DNA of 64,000 nt, taken from assembly GCA_963785755.1 (NCBI GenBank), contig CAWAXG010000013.1, forward strand, positions 1,178,001 to 1,242,000. The letters are read 5' to 3'. How positions within the stretch are numbered: the stretch's first letter is position 1; each line of letters starts with the position of its first letter. Made by a program: the position numbers and the translations under genes. A model generated the notes under the pieces. It was not told the origin of the DNA. It worked only from the letters and a program-made list of their open reading frames with translations, and made no database searches. The DNA is from JACCXG01 sp963785755. GTDB lineage: Bacteria > Acidobacteriota > Vicinamibacteria > Vicinamibacterales > 2-12-FULL-66-21. Positions 1 through 10,165 of this stretch are shown here, in pieces.

Positions 1-1331
1 TGGGCGCCCCGGTTTGGCATCGCGTGGGATGTGACCGGCGACCAGAAGACCGCGCTCCGCGCCTCGGGCGGGATCTTCTACAACTTCATCAACCGCTCCC
101 AGTATCTCTACAACGGCGGTCCGCTGGTTTCGCGCGTTCGAAGCGTTCTCAATTCGACGCTGGACGAACTCGACGACGTCGCGCAGGCAGGTCTGCTTGC
201 CGAGAGCCCGCAGCAGGCGAACCTGCCGGCTCACTTCGCACTCGCTCTGCATGGCGACCAGATGCCGCAGGGCGAGCTGCAGCCCGAGAAGAACTACCAG
301 GGCAACGTGGCGTTCCAGCGCGACATCGGCTTCAAGACGGTCGCGGAAGTCGCCTGGGTCGGAAACTTCGGCCGCCACTTCTGGCGCGCCAAGACGATGA
401 ACAACATCGAGCCGTACGCCTATGGCAAGGTGGAGAACCTGTTCCGGAACGAACCGATCAACGCCAACTTCCTGCGCCGGGACTACCCCGGAATCGGTGC
501 CATCCGTTACCTGACCACCGATGACGAGATCCTGAATTACAACGCGTTGCAGGTGAGCGTGAATCGCAGGCTCGATCACGGGTTGCAGATGGGGCTGGCA
601 TACACGCTCTCAAAGGCGGAGGGGCTCCAGGGATGGGACTACCTCACCGAGGAGCTGTACGGGAAGCAGGGGCTCCGTGACCGGTATTACGGTCCACCAT
701 CGGCGTCCCAGAACCAGGATCGCCGCCATATCCTGGTCCTCCATTACAGCTACGCGATCCCGAACCCGACACCTGGCATCCCCTTGCTGAAATACCTGCT
801 CGACGGGTGGGAGGCGTCCGGCGTCACGCAGTTCACGACCGGCAATCCGCTGGATCCGACCTGCAACACGAATCTCGCCGGCGTGGAGAACACCGATCCG
901 TCCCTGTCGGGTGTCGGCATCCGGTGTGAGCTGACCGGTGAGCCGATCTTCAGCGGCTACACGCCGGACACCAGCGTAGCGGAGGCGTTCCAGGTGCACT
1001 TCAATCCCGAACGCGTTCCGCCGGCCGCGACCGAGCGGCGGCGTCGGCAATCTGGGCAACGCTCCGGTCGGGGTGCTGAGGCATCCGTCCTGGTGGAACT
1101 GGGACTTCACCCTGTCCCGCCGGATCCCCGTGAAGGTCCCGGGCGCCGGCCGCGGCGGTAACCTGCGGGTCCAGTTGCAGATGTACAACATGTGGGATGC
1201 GGTGGAGTTCACCCAGATGAACGCCACCTACACCTTCAGCGCGACCGGCAACACGGCAGCGAACACGGGGAGATACACGCAGACGACCAATCCCCTCAAC
1301 GTTGGGTTTGACGCTGAGGCTCGACTTTTAG
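1..1331 (+). CDS. TonB-dependent receptor, C-terminal part (frameshifted, cut by window start)
   Basis: This is the barrel-forming C-terminal part of a TonB-dependent outer-membrane receptor; the window opens inside the gene. Beta-barrel segments typical of the Acidobacterial receptors are visible, such as WVGNFGRHFW, YNALQVSVNRRL, GLQMGLAYTLSKA and RRHILVLHYSYAIP. They align with the same segments of the receptor that follows, so the two are tandem paralogues. The frame is broken twice. An extra base near 1009 separates VHFNP from NAFRRPRPSGG, and another near 1310 precedes the closing strand TLRLDF, whose terminal Phe and stop at 1329-1331 are what an outer-membrane barrel should have. The substrate is unknown. 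The family usually imports large nutrients or binds glycans. Sequencing error or real decay cannot be separated from sequence alone. Confidence 0.85.
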
Positions 1332-1339
1332 GACTCTAA

Positions 1340-1616
1340 TCGACAGGTCCGCGGCTCCAGGTCCGGAGGTTCGGGGGTCCCCCTCGAGACCTCCGGAACC
1401 CCTCCGGCCAGAAGGTCCCGAGGGTCATCCATACCCTGGTCCCTCTGCCCAGCGGTTCCCTGCTTCCCTCCCCTCACCCGTTTGTGTTAGGCTCCGCGCG
1501 ATCTTCGATCATTACGAAAATTTCGAACACAAGGTGGAGGTGTGGTCGGATTGTCGGTCTTCGGGCTGGCCGTTGTCTTGACGAACCCGAAAGTTTTTTG
1601 CAACGGAGTGTGAAAA
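1340..1616. repeat. Intergenic spacer with CCGGAGGTTCGGGG-type degenerate repeat
   Basis: The first 110 bases are a run of short related words (ggtccgcggctccaggtcc, cctccggaacccctccgg) that resembles the degenerate repeat spacers elsewhere in the window and could fold on itself. The second half, from about 1490, is less GC-rich and should carry the promoter and leader of the next receptor. I could not pick a convincing -35/-10 pair. A good Shine-Dalgarno (ggag, 1605-1608) lies 8 nt before the ATG at 1617. Confidence 0.5.
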
Positions 1617-4600
1617 ATGGTGAGACGTTCGGGGTCGCGATTTTGGGCTCTATCCTGCGTTATTGCTTTCATCTGCCTCTCGAGCGCGGTCTCGGTGTTC
1701 GCGCAGGGAGGGAATGGAACTCTCACGGGCACGGTCGTCGATGAGACCGGCGCCGCTCTTCCCGGCGCGACCGTCAACGCGACCGAAGTCGGCACAGGCA
1801 CCGTGCGAACAGCCGTCTCCAGCGAGACCGGTGTGTTCAGAATGGCCGCGTTGAACCAAGGCCGATACACCCTCACCGTCGAGCTCGCCAGCTTCCGCAC
1901 CTTGAACGTTGCCGATATCAACCTGCAGTCGGCGGAAGTACGCGACCTCGGCAAATTGTCACTCCAGATCGGCGGGCTGACCGAGACGGTCTCGATCACC
2001 TCCGAAGTCACCCCGGTGCAGGTCGCGGACAGCTCGCGCCGCTCCACCATCACGATGGACGACATCGCGAACATCCAGACCAAGGGCCGCGACATCTTCG
2101 GCCTGCTCAATATCCTCCCCGGCGTGCAGGACACCAACCTGAATCGCGACTTCGCGCAGTGGCGGTCCGCGATTTCGATCACCATCAACGGCATGCCGTC
2201 GCAGAACAAGGACGTCCGCGTCGACGGCCTCAACATCGTCGACGAAGGCGGCTGCGGCACGGCCTACGTCAACCTGAACATGGACGCCATCGGCGAAGTG
2301 CAGGTCATCGCCAACGGCTACACCGCCGAGAACGGCCGCAACAACGGCGGCGTCATCAGCATGGTGACGAGGTCCGGGACCAACGAGCTGAGGGCATCCG
2401 GCTGGTACAACGGCCGCCGCGACAAGTTCAACGAGAACGACTACTTCCGTGAGGCGACCAACACGCCCAAGCCGCTGTACCGCGTCAACATCTCCGGCTA
2501 CAGCGTCGGCGGCCCGGTGGTCATCCCGGGCTTGATCGACAGCCGCAAGAGCGGAACGAAGAAGGTGTATTTCTTCGCCTCCCAGGAATACACCGACGAC
2601 GCGCGGCCGACGACGACGACGCGCGCGAACATGCCGACGGCTCTCGAGTACAACGGCGACTTCTCGCAGACGTTCTTCGGGACGACCACCGACGACCGCT
2701 CCAGGTGATTCGGGATCCGATCACCGGTCAGCCATTCCCGGGAAACCGGATTCCCGCGGCGGGCAGCAGCCCGCAGTGCGGCATCACGTTCAGCTGCATG
2801 GACCCGCTCGGCGCGAGGATGCTGCGGATACTGCCCGAAGCGAACGGCATCCTCGATCCGCGGGTCAATCAGCTGTGGACGTCGAACTCGGCCTACGACC
2901 TGACGCCGGTGCACGGCCGCACCAACCACGTCCTGCGCATGGACGCCGTGTTCACCGAAAAGACGCGCATGGCGTTCCGGTTCATGAAGGATCGGGACGA
3001 CGACTGGAGCTGGAACCGGATCACGCCGGGAACAGGTTTCGTGAACCAGAACACTCCAGGGTTGCTCGCGGCAGCGACGTTGACGCAGGTTCTGCGTCCG
3101 ACCATCGTCAACGAAATGAGCTTCGGCTATACGCACAACCGCTGGGGATTCAAGGCAGCGGACGACTTCGACTACACCAGCCTGTATCGGTCCGCTCTCA
3201 ACGTCGATCCGCCGCGATTCGAGCCGTTCGCCGAATACTCGGATCCACCGCAGCTTTCAGGATTCGGCGGGTCGCAGCTTGACGAGTGGCCGTACGCGCC
3301 GCGATTCTGCTACGGGCGGCGGGGACCGCGGCGGCCTGGCGTCATTCCGGCATGAACGACGAGCCGATCCCCCGCCTCAACCTGAGCGGCCGGTACTATT
3401 TCAACAACGACATGTCGATTACCCGGGGCCGCCACAACTTCAAGATGGGTGCGGCCATCGAGTACAACCGGAAGACCGAGCCGGGTTCCGCCGACTACAT
3501 GGGGAACTTCGACTTCGGCCACAACGCCAACAATCCGATCAGCACGGGCAACGGCTACGCCAACATGCTGCTCGGCGTGTTCAAGACCTACACCGAGCTG
3601 ACGAGCCGCGTCGATCGCGACGTGCGCCACTGGCAGAACGACTTCTACGTCCAGGACAACTGGCGCATGACACCGCGGTTGACGCTCGACCTCGGCCTGC
3701 GCGTGCAGCACAGCGGCTCGGACTTCGAAGTCAACGACATGAACAGCGGCTTCTTCGCCGATGACTGGAGCAGGGGCCAGGCGGCGCGGGTTTACCGGCT
3801 GGTCTGCATGACTGGCGTTCCAGGCAACCAGACCTGCTCGGGCGCGAATCAACGCACCATCGATCCCGCGCTCGGGACCAGCACCTTCTTCCCGGCAGCC
3901 TTCAACGGCAACATCGTTCAGGGCAGCGGCAGCCAGCTCAACGGGATTTCGACCGGCGGCATCGACGGACGCAAGCCGGGCACCTACTTCACGTTCCCGT
4001 ACTTCACATATGCGCCGCGCGTCGGCTTCGCGTGGAACGTCATGGGCGACGGGAAGACAGCGATCCGCGGATCGTGGGGCATCTTCTACAACTTCCCGCG
4101 ATCGACGGGAGACGGCGGCTATCCATTCTCCGGCGGCTGTCCGGTCTCCTGCTCCAGGCAGATCCGGTGGTCGCAGGTTCGAAGACATCACCCAGGCCAC
4201 CGCCGCGAACCTGATCGAGAACCCGGTTAACGTGACGCAGGCGGGCTACGAACAGCCGCTGGCCAAGTCTCACAACGCGAACCTGGCCTTCCAGCGCGAC
4301 ATCGGATTCAACACCGTCGTTGAAGTTGCGTGGGTCGGCAACTACACCGAAGAACCACGGCCGGTTCGTGGACGTCAACCGCGCTGCCGCTCTATGTCTG
4401 GGGCGATCCGAACAACCTGGTGAACAACGCGCCGATCAACGTCAACTCGCTGCGGCAGGTGTACGGGCACGTATCCCGGCATGGGATCGGTCAACCAGTA
4501 CTTCGAGGGCCTGTACTCCAATACTCTGCAGTACAACGCCTTGCAGCTGCAGGCGCAGCGCCGTCTCTCGAACGGCCTGCAGATGGGCGCGGCGTATACG

Positions 4601-5355
4601 CTGGCGAAAGGCGAGGGCTACGACGGTTACGACCCCTACACCGACGCAGATCGGCGGCGAAGCCGCTCTGCGTGCACGGTACTGGGGACCGACGGGCGAC
4701 GACCGGCGGCACAACCTGAACATCAACGGGAGCTACGACATCCCGACGTTCCTGCAGACGCCGGTGCTCAAGCAGCTCCTCATGGATTGGCAGGTGTCCG
4801 GCATCTTCAGGCTGCTGAGCGGACAAGGCATCACCCCGAGCTGCTCCTCCAACACCGCTGGCGTCAACAACAGCAACCCGTCGCTGACCGACGGCGTCGG
4901 GGCACGATGCGAGCTGACGGGTGAACCGCTCTTCGTCGAGTACACCGGAGACCCGAATATTCCCGAAGCGGACCGCCCGCACTTCAACCTCGCGGCGTTC
5001 CGCATGCCCCAGCCGAACGGCAGCATCGGGAATTTCGGCAACAGCGGGGTCCGCATCCTGCGCCATCCGACGTGGCACGAGTTCGACCTGACCCTGTCGC
5101 GCCGTTTCCCCATCAACCTGGCGGGCCGGCGCAACAGCGGCATCAGGGTGCGGATCGAGGCCTACAACGTGTTCAACGAGGTGCAGTTCACCAACATGAA
5201 CGCGTCGTATACCTTCACGACACCTGCTGGCGCCCCGTTGAACTCCGTGAACAACAACGCCAACACCGGCAAGTACGTGGCGACCGGAACCGGTCTCGCG
5301 GCCGGCACCATCTCGCCGCGCATCATCTCGTTGCACGGCGCGGGTCGACTGGTAA
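1617..5355 (+). CDS. TonB-dependent receptor with carboxypeptidase-regulatory-like domain (multiply frameshifted)
   Basis: The N-terminus has a clear signal peptide ending VSVFA/QGG, then a carboxypeptidase-regulatory-like beta-sandwich (GTLTGTVVDETGAALPGATV, residues 33-115), a plug domain around residues 130-250 (VDGLNIVDEGG, GVISMVTRSGTN) and a long barrel. The frame changes about eight times: near 2698, 3318, 4150, 4350, 4375, 4470, 4650 and 5337. Each break is repaired by a single-base indel that restores homology to the receptor upstream. With the last repair the protein ends ...SLHARVDW, an expected aromatic C-terminus, with stop at 5353-5355. The start at 1617 is supported by ggag 8 nt upstream and by the signal peptide. 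Role: outer-membrane uptake of an unknown ligand powered by TonB. Eight indels in 3.7 kb is far above the rate in nearby intact genes. Confidence 0.85.
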
Positions 5356-5511
5356 GACGTCCGTTCGAAGAGAGTCAGGAGCTCGCGGGCTCCTGACTCT
5401 CTCGTCTCGCGGACGACGCGTCCCGCGCACGTCCGCATTTCCCCCTCGCGCCCTCATGAACGCACCAACCTCTGCCTGCCCGGCACACACCATGGAGTAG
5501 ACTGCGGCGCT

Positions 5512-6832
5512 ATGATGACCACGACTTCTCGTCACCCATTTCTTTGCGCGCTCGCTCTGGCGGGTGCGACCGTCACGCTGGCAGCCGCCGGAATTGCGGC
5601 CCAGCAGGGCGCTGGCCAACCCCCGGCTGGTCAACCGCCGGCAGGCCAGCCTCCAGCAGGTCAGCCACCCGCGGGCCAGGGCCGCGGCCAGCAGCCGGCT
5701 GGACCACCAGCCACCGGGCCGACAGGCTTCTCGACGTCGCCCACGCTGAAGTTCCGGGCCCAGGAGATCGTCGACCGACTTCGGCGTCGGCTACGCGGTG
5801 ACGTCGGGCGACGTCAACGGCGACAAGCTCATGGACATCCTGGCGATCAGCGGGACCGAGCTGGTCTGGTTCCAGGCGCCGAAGTGGGAGAAGAAAGTGA
5901 TCCTCGGCGCCGGCGTGACCACCGCTGACAACGTCACGCTCGCGCCGCACGACATCGATGGCGACGGCCGCCTCGACGTCGCGCTCGGTGCCGGCTGGAC
6001 GCGAGGCAACACCGGAACGCTGCAGTGGGTGAAACAGAATGCGCCTGGCACAACGCCCGAGTGGGAGTTGTTCCCGATCGGCGCCGAGCCGAACCTGCAC
6101 CGGATCAAGTGGGCCGACGTCGACGGCGACAAGAAGCTCGAGCTGATCGTCGCGCCGCTGCACGCCAAGGGCGTCAAGGGACCCGAAGGCGCCGGCGCCA
6201 GGCTGCTGGCGTTCAAGCCGCCGGCCAACCCGAAATCCGATCCGTGGCCGCAGGAGCTGGTCGCCGAGCAGAATCACATGCAGCACAACTTCCTGTCGAT
6301 GAATCTCGACAAGGATCCGCAGGAAGAGCTCGTCAGCGCCAGCCATGAAGGCCTGATCGCCTGGAAGCGCGGCAAGGACGGCACCTACGCCAAGACGGTC
6401 ATCGGCGAAGGTTCACCGGGCGAAGTGAAGCTCGGACGCGTCGGCGGCCGCCGCATGCTCGCCACCGTGGATCCCTGGCATGGCGCCGGCGTGGTCGTCT
6501 ACGCCGAAAAGCCGGGGGCGGCGCCGTGGGCCAAGAACCAGATCGAAACCGCGCTGACCGAAGGACACGCGCTCGGCTGGGCCGACTTCGACGGCGACGG
6601 CAACGAGGAACTGGCGGTCGGGTGGAGGCGGAAGCCGTTCGGCGTCGCGGTCTATCTGGTCGATCGCGAGGGAGTGCTCAAGTCCAAGGAGATGATCGAC
6701 GACACCGGCATGGACTGCGAGGACCTGATCGTCGGCGACTTCAACGGCGACAAGAAGCCCGACATCGTCGCCTCGGGCCGCGCGACGCGGAACGTGAAGA
6801 TCTACTGGAACGAGACGCCGGGGAAGAAGTAG
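5512..6832 (+). CDS. Secreted FG-GAP/VCBS-repeat beta-propeller protein (one frameshift)
   Basis: The N-terminus is a signal peptide ending AAAGIAAQ, followed by a low-complexity linker made of GQPPA repeats encoded by a 15-bp tandem repeat at about 5608-5680. The rest is a seven-bladed-propeller type protein with calcium-loop motifs of the FG-GAP form: DVNGDKLMD, DIDGDGRLD, DVDGDKKLE, DFDGDGNEE and DFNGDKKPD. A single-base break near 5775 separates the linker (frame ending AQEIVD) from the propeller (DFGVGYAVTSGDVNG). Repairing it gives a protein of about 440 residues. It lies downstream of two receptors and points the same way. Extracellular or periplasmic binding is likely. The ligand and any enzymatic role are unknown. 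Confidence 0.8.
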
Positions 6833-6914
6833 GCACTCAAGGAGTCCGGGACAGCGCCGACGGCTGGTCACAAAGCACACAAAGGTCACAAAGAACACGA
6901 AGCACCCGACGTTA

Positions 6915-6990
6915 GGCCGCCGCGCTGTTGCGCGGCGGCAAGGCCAAAGGCCGTCGCGCGAAGCGCGTAAGCGCGCGGGGGTGGGGCCCC
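6915..6990 (+). repeat. 76-bp palindromic element, copy 1 (inverted relative to 8233-8308)
   Basis: This GC-rich element starts ggccgccg and ends gtggggcccc, with an internal palindrome around tcgcgcgaagcgcg. A second copy of the same length lies in opposite orientation at 8233-8308 and matches at most positions. The two copies flank the dipeptidase gene exactly. The form is that of a REP or MITE-like element with no coding capacity. Upstream, 6870-6902 is a cacaaag/cacgaag run, one of the degenerate repeat families of this window. Confidence 0.7.
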
Positions 6991-7048
6991 GCGCGCATTG
7001 AGAAAAGCTGACGGAGCGCTCGAATCGGCCTTCACGCCGAAGAGACCA

Positions 7049-8171
7049 TCAAGCCGGCAGCACCGCCCGCATCACCCGCAGGAAGTTCCCGCCGACGATC
7101 ATCCCCACATCCTTGTCCGTGAAGCCCCGTTCCTTCAGCATGCGGATGAACGTCTCCCAGTGCTGGCCCATGCTCTGGCTCTCGATCTCGCTGGGCGGCC
7201 GCCTGGGCTGCGTGGCGCCTGGGACGTAGCCGTTGTAGGGATGACCGGCGTCGTGCCCGAGCCAGCCGACGCCGATGTGCTGGACGCCGACGGTCTTCGC
7301 GAGGTGCTCGCACTCGTCGACCAGGACCGAGTACGGCGTCTGCCCTTCGATGTAGCGGATGCCGATCACGCCGCCCGTGCCGGCGATCGCCTTGACTTCC
7401 TCGGTGGTCAGCTCGAGCGCCTGGCTCGACTTCACGAACGGCAGGATGTTCTGGTGCGTCGAGACGATCGGCTGCTTGGTGATCTCGGCGACGTGCAGCA
7501 CGCCGTTCGCCGAGAGATGCGAGACCCCGATCACCATGCCGAGGCGGTTCATTTCGTGCACCACCTCGACGCCGAAGGCGGACAGCCGGCTGCCCATCTT
7601 TCCGCCGGCGATCCCCTCGGCCAGCATGTTGCGGCTGTTGTGCGTCAGCTGCATGCCGCGCACGCCGAGCCTGAAGAAGTGCCGCAGCATCGCCAGCCGG
7701 CGATCGGCGTGGTAGCCGGGCTGCGGGCTGATCTGGATGGCCGCGCCGCCCTCGTGATCGAGAAAGATCTGGACCTTGTCCTTGTTCGGCGCCGTCGGCA
7801 CATCCGACTTCGTCCTGATGATGGTCGCCTTGCCGTTGGTCTTCTCGATCTCCACGAGCAGCATGTCGATGACGCGCAGCGACCCTTCGAGGAGGTGCTC
7901 GTCGCCGCCCCGCTGATCGACCGAATCGCCGCCCGCCGGCATGATGACGACGCTGAGGCCGCCTTCGATCAGCCGCGGCACCAGGAAATCGCGCATCGGC
8001 GAGTGCTGCTTCCGGTCGGAGAGCTGGAAGCGATCGTTGAACTCCCAGATGTCGCGATGCCCTTCGACGATGATGAAGTCGTGCGGGCGCTGGGCGGCGG
8101 CGGAGGCGGGCAGGAGAGCGGCGCCGAGCCGCGACGGACGCCGAGCGTGCGAGGAAATCTCTGCGGGTCAT
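7049..8171 (-). CDS. Membrane dipeptidase, peptidase family M19, Tat-exported (one frameshift)
   Basis: The protein matches the M19 (renal dipeptidase-like) zinc peptidases, which hydrolyse dipeptides, including D-residues in some members. After repair it begins MTRRDFLARSASVAA followed by GAALLPASAAAQ, a twin-arginine signal peptide, and then the first metal motif EGHRDIWEF (His-x-Asp). Further conserved segments are IIMPAGGDSV, DHEGGAAIQ, LTHNSRN, GVSHLS and VSTHQN, where the His ligands of the family fall. One extra base near 8126 separates the signal peptide frame from the catalytic frame. The next ATG in the catalytic frame (7996) would remove the HxD motif, so it is not the real start. 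The gene stands alone between two inverted copies of a 76-bp element. Confidence 0.85.
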
Positions 8172-8232
8172 CTCATCGGGCTAATCGAATTGCATATCGG
8201 ACAAAACGTCACCTTCTCTTGACCGCAGCGCA

Positions 8233-8308
8233 GGGGCCCCACGCCCTCGCGCTCACGCGCTTCGCGCGACGGCCTTACGGCCTTGCCGCCGCACAGAGCA
8301 CGGCGGCC
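8233..8308 (-). repeat. 76-bp palindromic element, copy 2
   Basis: This is the reverse-orientation partner of the element at 6915-6990, running from ggggcccc to cggcggcc on the plus strand. It has the same length and about 85-90% identity by eye. Just beyond it, at 8337-8352, is a second kind of palindrome (cttccgccttcaggcgaag), related to the hairpins at 10044, 10087, 10139 and 52348. Confidence 0.7.
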
Positions 8309-8365
8309 TGGCGAGTTTCTTAGACATTCGGGTCGAGCTTCCGCCTTCAGGCGAAGAGGGCCGCG

Positions 8366-9523
8366 TCAGCGGATCGGAGTCCGCACAAAAAACAGACGTT
8401 TCGTCCGAATCCGCCTGGACGCCGTTAAATCAGGATTCGGGATCATGATGTCCCGCACGTAACCATCGAGCTCGTGGCACGCGCTGATGAACTGACGAAG
8501 GGTGCGGCGTGTCGGGGGAAATCCGTCGAACTCCTCGACCGTCAGGCCGTTCTCGGTGTTCGCGCGCTGGAAATCCGCGAACTTCGCCAGGCTGTCGAGG
8601 ATCGGCTGCGGCACCGGCGCATCGATCCGCGACACGACCGGCACGTCGCTGGCGTTGAACCGCATCTGCCACTTGCACGGGGGCGAAATGACGACGTCGC
8701 CGCCGATGAACTCGCTCCAGTGCATGTGATTGCGGAACGCCGCGGAGAGCAGGCGGATGCGGTAGCGGCGCTCCTTGAACAGCCGATACGTCTTCTTGAA
8801 CACCGCGACACCCGCCCATTCGAGCACGCCGGGGTCGACGCTGATGTCCTGCTTGTCCGCGACGACCTTGAGCCAGTCGTCCAGGCGGCCGACCATGATC
8901 GTGCAGACCGGCCCCATCGTTGCGATGTCTCTTCCCTCGCGCTCGCGCCGCGACAGCCCGCGCTCGACCGCTTCGGCCACGGCCACGCACTGCGGCAGCG
9001 AAAAACAGACCGTTGCGTTGATCGAGATGCCGCGATGCGTGGCCTCCTCGATCGCGGCGATGCCGGCCCTGGTCACCGGAATCTTGACGATGATGTTCGG
9101 TGCGAGCGACGCGAAGTGCACGGCCTGCCGCACGATCGCGTCGGGATCGCGGTAGTAGCGCGGATCGGTCTGCACCGACAGCCGGCCGTTCTTTCCGCCC
9201 TGCGCGTCGAACACCGGCTTGAGCAGCTCGGCGCCTCTGATCGACATCTCTTCGACGACCTTCCAGGCGATCTCGTGCTCCGTCGCGGCCGGCATCGACT
9301 GAACGAGCTGCTGGATGTGCTCGCGCCAGTACGCCTGCTCCCGCTTCAGCACTTCGACGACGATGACCGGATTGCACGTCGCGCCCACGGCCCCGTGCTC
9401 CAGCGAATAGGTGAGGTCCTGGAGCGCCGCCGAGTCGTTCCAGAGACACGTCGACGTCGTTCGCGTCATCTGGTGCAGCAGGCTCTTGTAGTCAGTCGCT
9501 GAGAGGGTCACGGGAGCCTCCAT
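8366..9523 (-). CDS. Transaldolase family protein
   Basis: The 385-residue protein has the transaldolase signature segments: GAVGATCNPVIV near residue 48 (family form: GATTNPS), the Schiff-base lysine in NIIVKIPVT near residue 144, and ISINATVCFSLPQ after it. It is longer than small fructose-6-phosphate aldolases (about 220 aa) and close to classical transaldolases, with an extra C-terminal segment. The transaldolase reaction moves a dihydroxyacetone unit between sugar phosphates, but the substrate here may differ. Its ATG overlaps the TAA of the NTF2-like gene by one base (TAATG), so the two should be translationally coupled. It is the last gene of a minus-strand unit headed by the swivel-domain protein at 10166-11857. 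Confidence 0.85.
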   Translation of the reverse strand: MEAPVTLSATDYKSLLHQMTRTTSTCLWNDSAALQDLTYSLEHGAVGATCNPVIVVEVLKREQAYWREHIQQLVQSMPAATEHEIAWKVVEEMSIRGAELLKPVFDAQGGKNGRLSVQTDPRYYRDPDAIVRQAVHFASLAPNIIVKIPVTRAGIAAIEEATHRGISINATVCFSLPQCVAVAEAVERGLSRREREGRDIATMGPVCTIMVGRLDDWLKVVADKQDISVDPGVLEWAGVAVFKKTYRLFKERRYRIRLLSAAFRNHMHWSEFIGGDVVISPPCKWQMRFNASDVPVVSRIDAPVPQPILDSLAKFADFQRANTENGLTVEEFDGFPPTRRTLRQFISACHELDGYVRDIMIPNPDLTASRRIRTKRLFFVRTPIR

Positions 9524-10011
9524 TACTTCTTCTTGATTTGCGCACCGTCGAATGTCGTCACCTGCGCGTACATCAGCCCGTCTTTCGTGACGTAGGCGTC
9601 AGCGCCCTTGTAGGGTTCGGCGAGGAAAGGCCCCGTCGCCGCCCACTGCACGTTGATCGTGTCACCGACAGGGAAGCTGTTCTCGGTCGCGAAATTCATT
9701 CCGCACAGGCCGCCGTCCTTCACCGGCCTGACGAAGCCGCGGAACAGCTCACCGACGGCTTCGCGGCCTTTGACCACCTGCCCGCCAGGCAGGAAAATCT
9801 GCACCTCGGGCGGATATTGCGCCATCAGCCGCTGCCAGTCGCACTTGTTGAGCGCGTCGAGATGCTCGTCGACGACGGCTTGCGGGGTCTTGAAACGCTT
9901 GATCGGCGGCAGCGCCTTGGCTCCGCCCTGACCGGTCGAGCTCGGCTGTGCCTGGACGAGGCAGGTAATCGCAAACATCGAGATCAGACCTGCGCTGATG
10001 TAACGCTTCAC
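9523..10011 (-). CDS. Exported NTF2-like/SnoaL-like domain protein
   Basis: The start chosen is GTG at 10011, because AGAGGAG lies 7 nt upstream and the product then begins VKRYISAGLISMFAITCLVQAQ, a typical signal peptide. Longer starts would run through a REP-like hairpin region. The mature domain (about 130 residues) has the SnoaL/NTF2 pattern: PQAVVDEHLDALNKCDWQRL, FLPGGQVVKGREAVGELFRGF, and a final strand MYAQVTTFDGAQI. Such folds are small cone-shaped binding domains and sometimes isomerases or dehydratases. No catalytic residue set can be assigned. It overlaps the transaldolase-like gene by one base. Confidence 0.75.
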   Translation of the reverse strand: MKRYISAGLISMFAITCLVQAQPSSTGQGGAKALPPIKRFKTPQAVVDEHLDALNKCDWQRLMAQYPPEVQIFLPGGQVVKGREAVGELFRGFVRPVKDGGLCGMNFATENSFPVGDTINVQWAATGPFLAEPYKGADAYVTKDGLMYAQVTTFDGAQIKKK

Positions 10012-10035
10012 GAGTTTACTCCTCTTAGAGTGTGC

Positions 10036-10165
10036 CGCTGTCTCTTCCGCCTGAAGGCGGAAGCCACGCGATCTGCCAATATTCTCGTCCGCCTGAAATG
10101 AGGCGGAAGCCACGCGATCTTCATTTCTGAACTCCGTAGCTTCCGCCTTCAGGCGGAGAGATCAC
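10036..10165. repeat. Three REP-like hairpins in the spacer
   Basis: Three palindromes of one family follow each other: CTTCCGCC-TGAA-GGCGGAAG at 10044-10063, a version with a longer loop at 10087-10109, and gcttccgccttcaggcggag at 10139-10158. The first two are each followed by the same word, ccacgcgatct. They lie between the stop of the swivel-domain gene and the start of the NTF2-like gene, so they could attenuate or protect the transcript within this minus-strand unit. Confidence 0.6.

Noticed and set aside
6998..8323. A 441-codon plus-strand frame over the dipeptidase
   Set aside because: It is His/Asp/Arg-rich with no recognisable motif; the minus strand has the M19 metal motifs and Tat signal.
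8366..9523. Assigning talA/talB and a pentose phosphate role to the transaldolase-like protein
   Set aside because: The signature is altered (ATCNP) and the context is a catabolic block, so substrate and symbol are unsafe.
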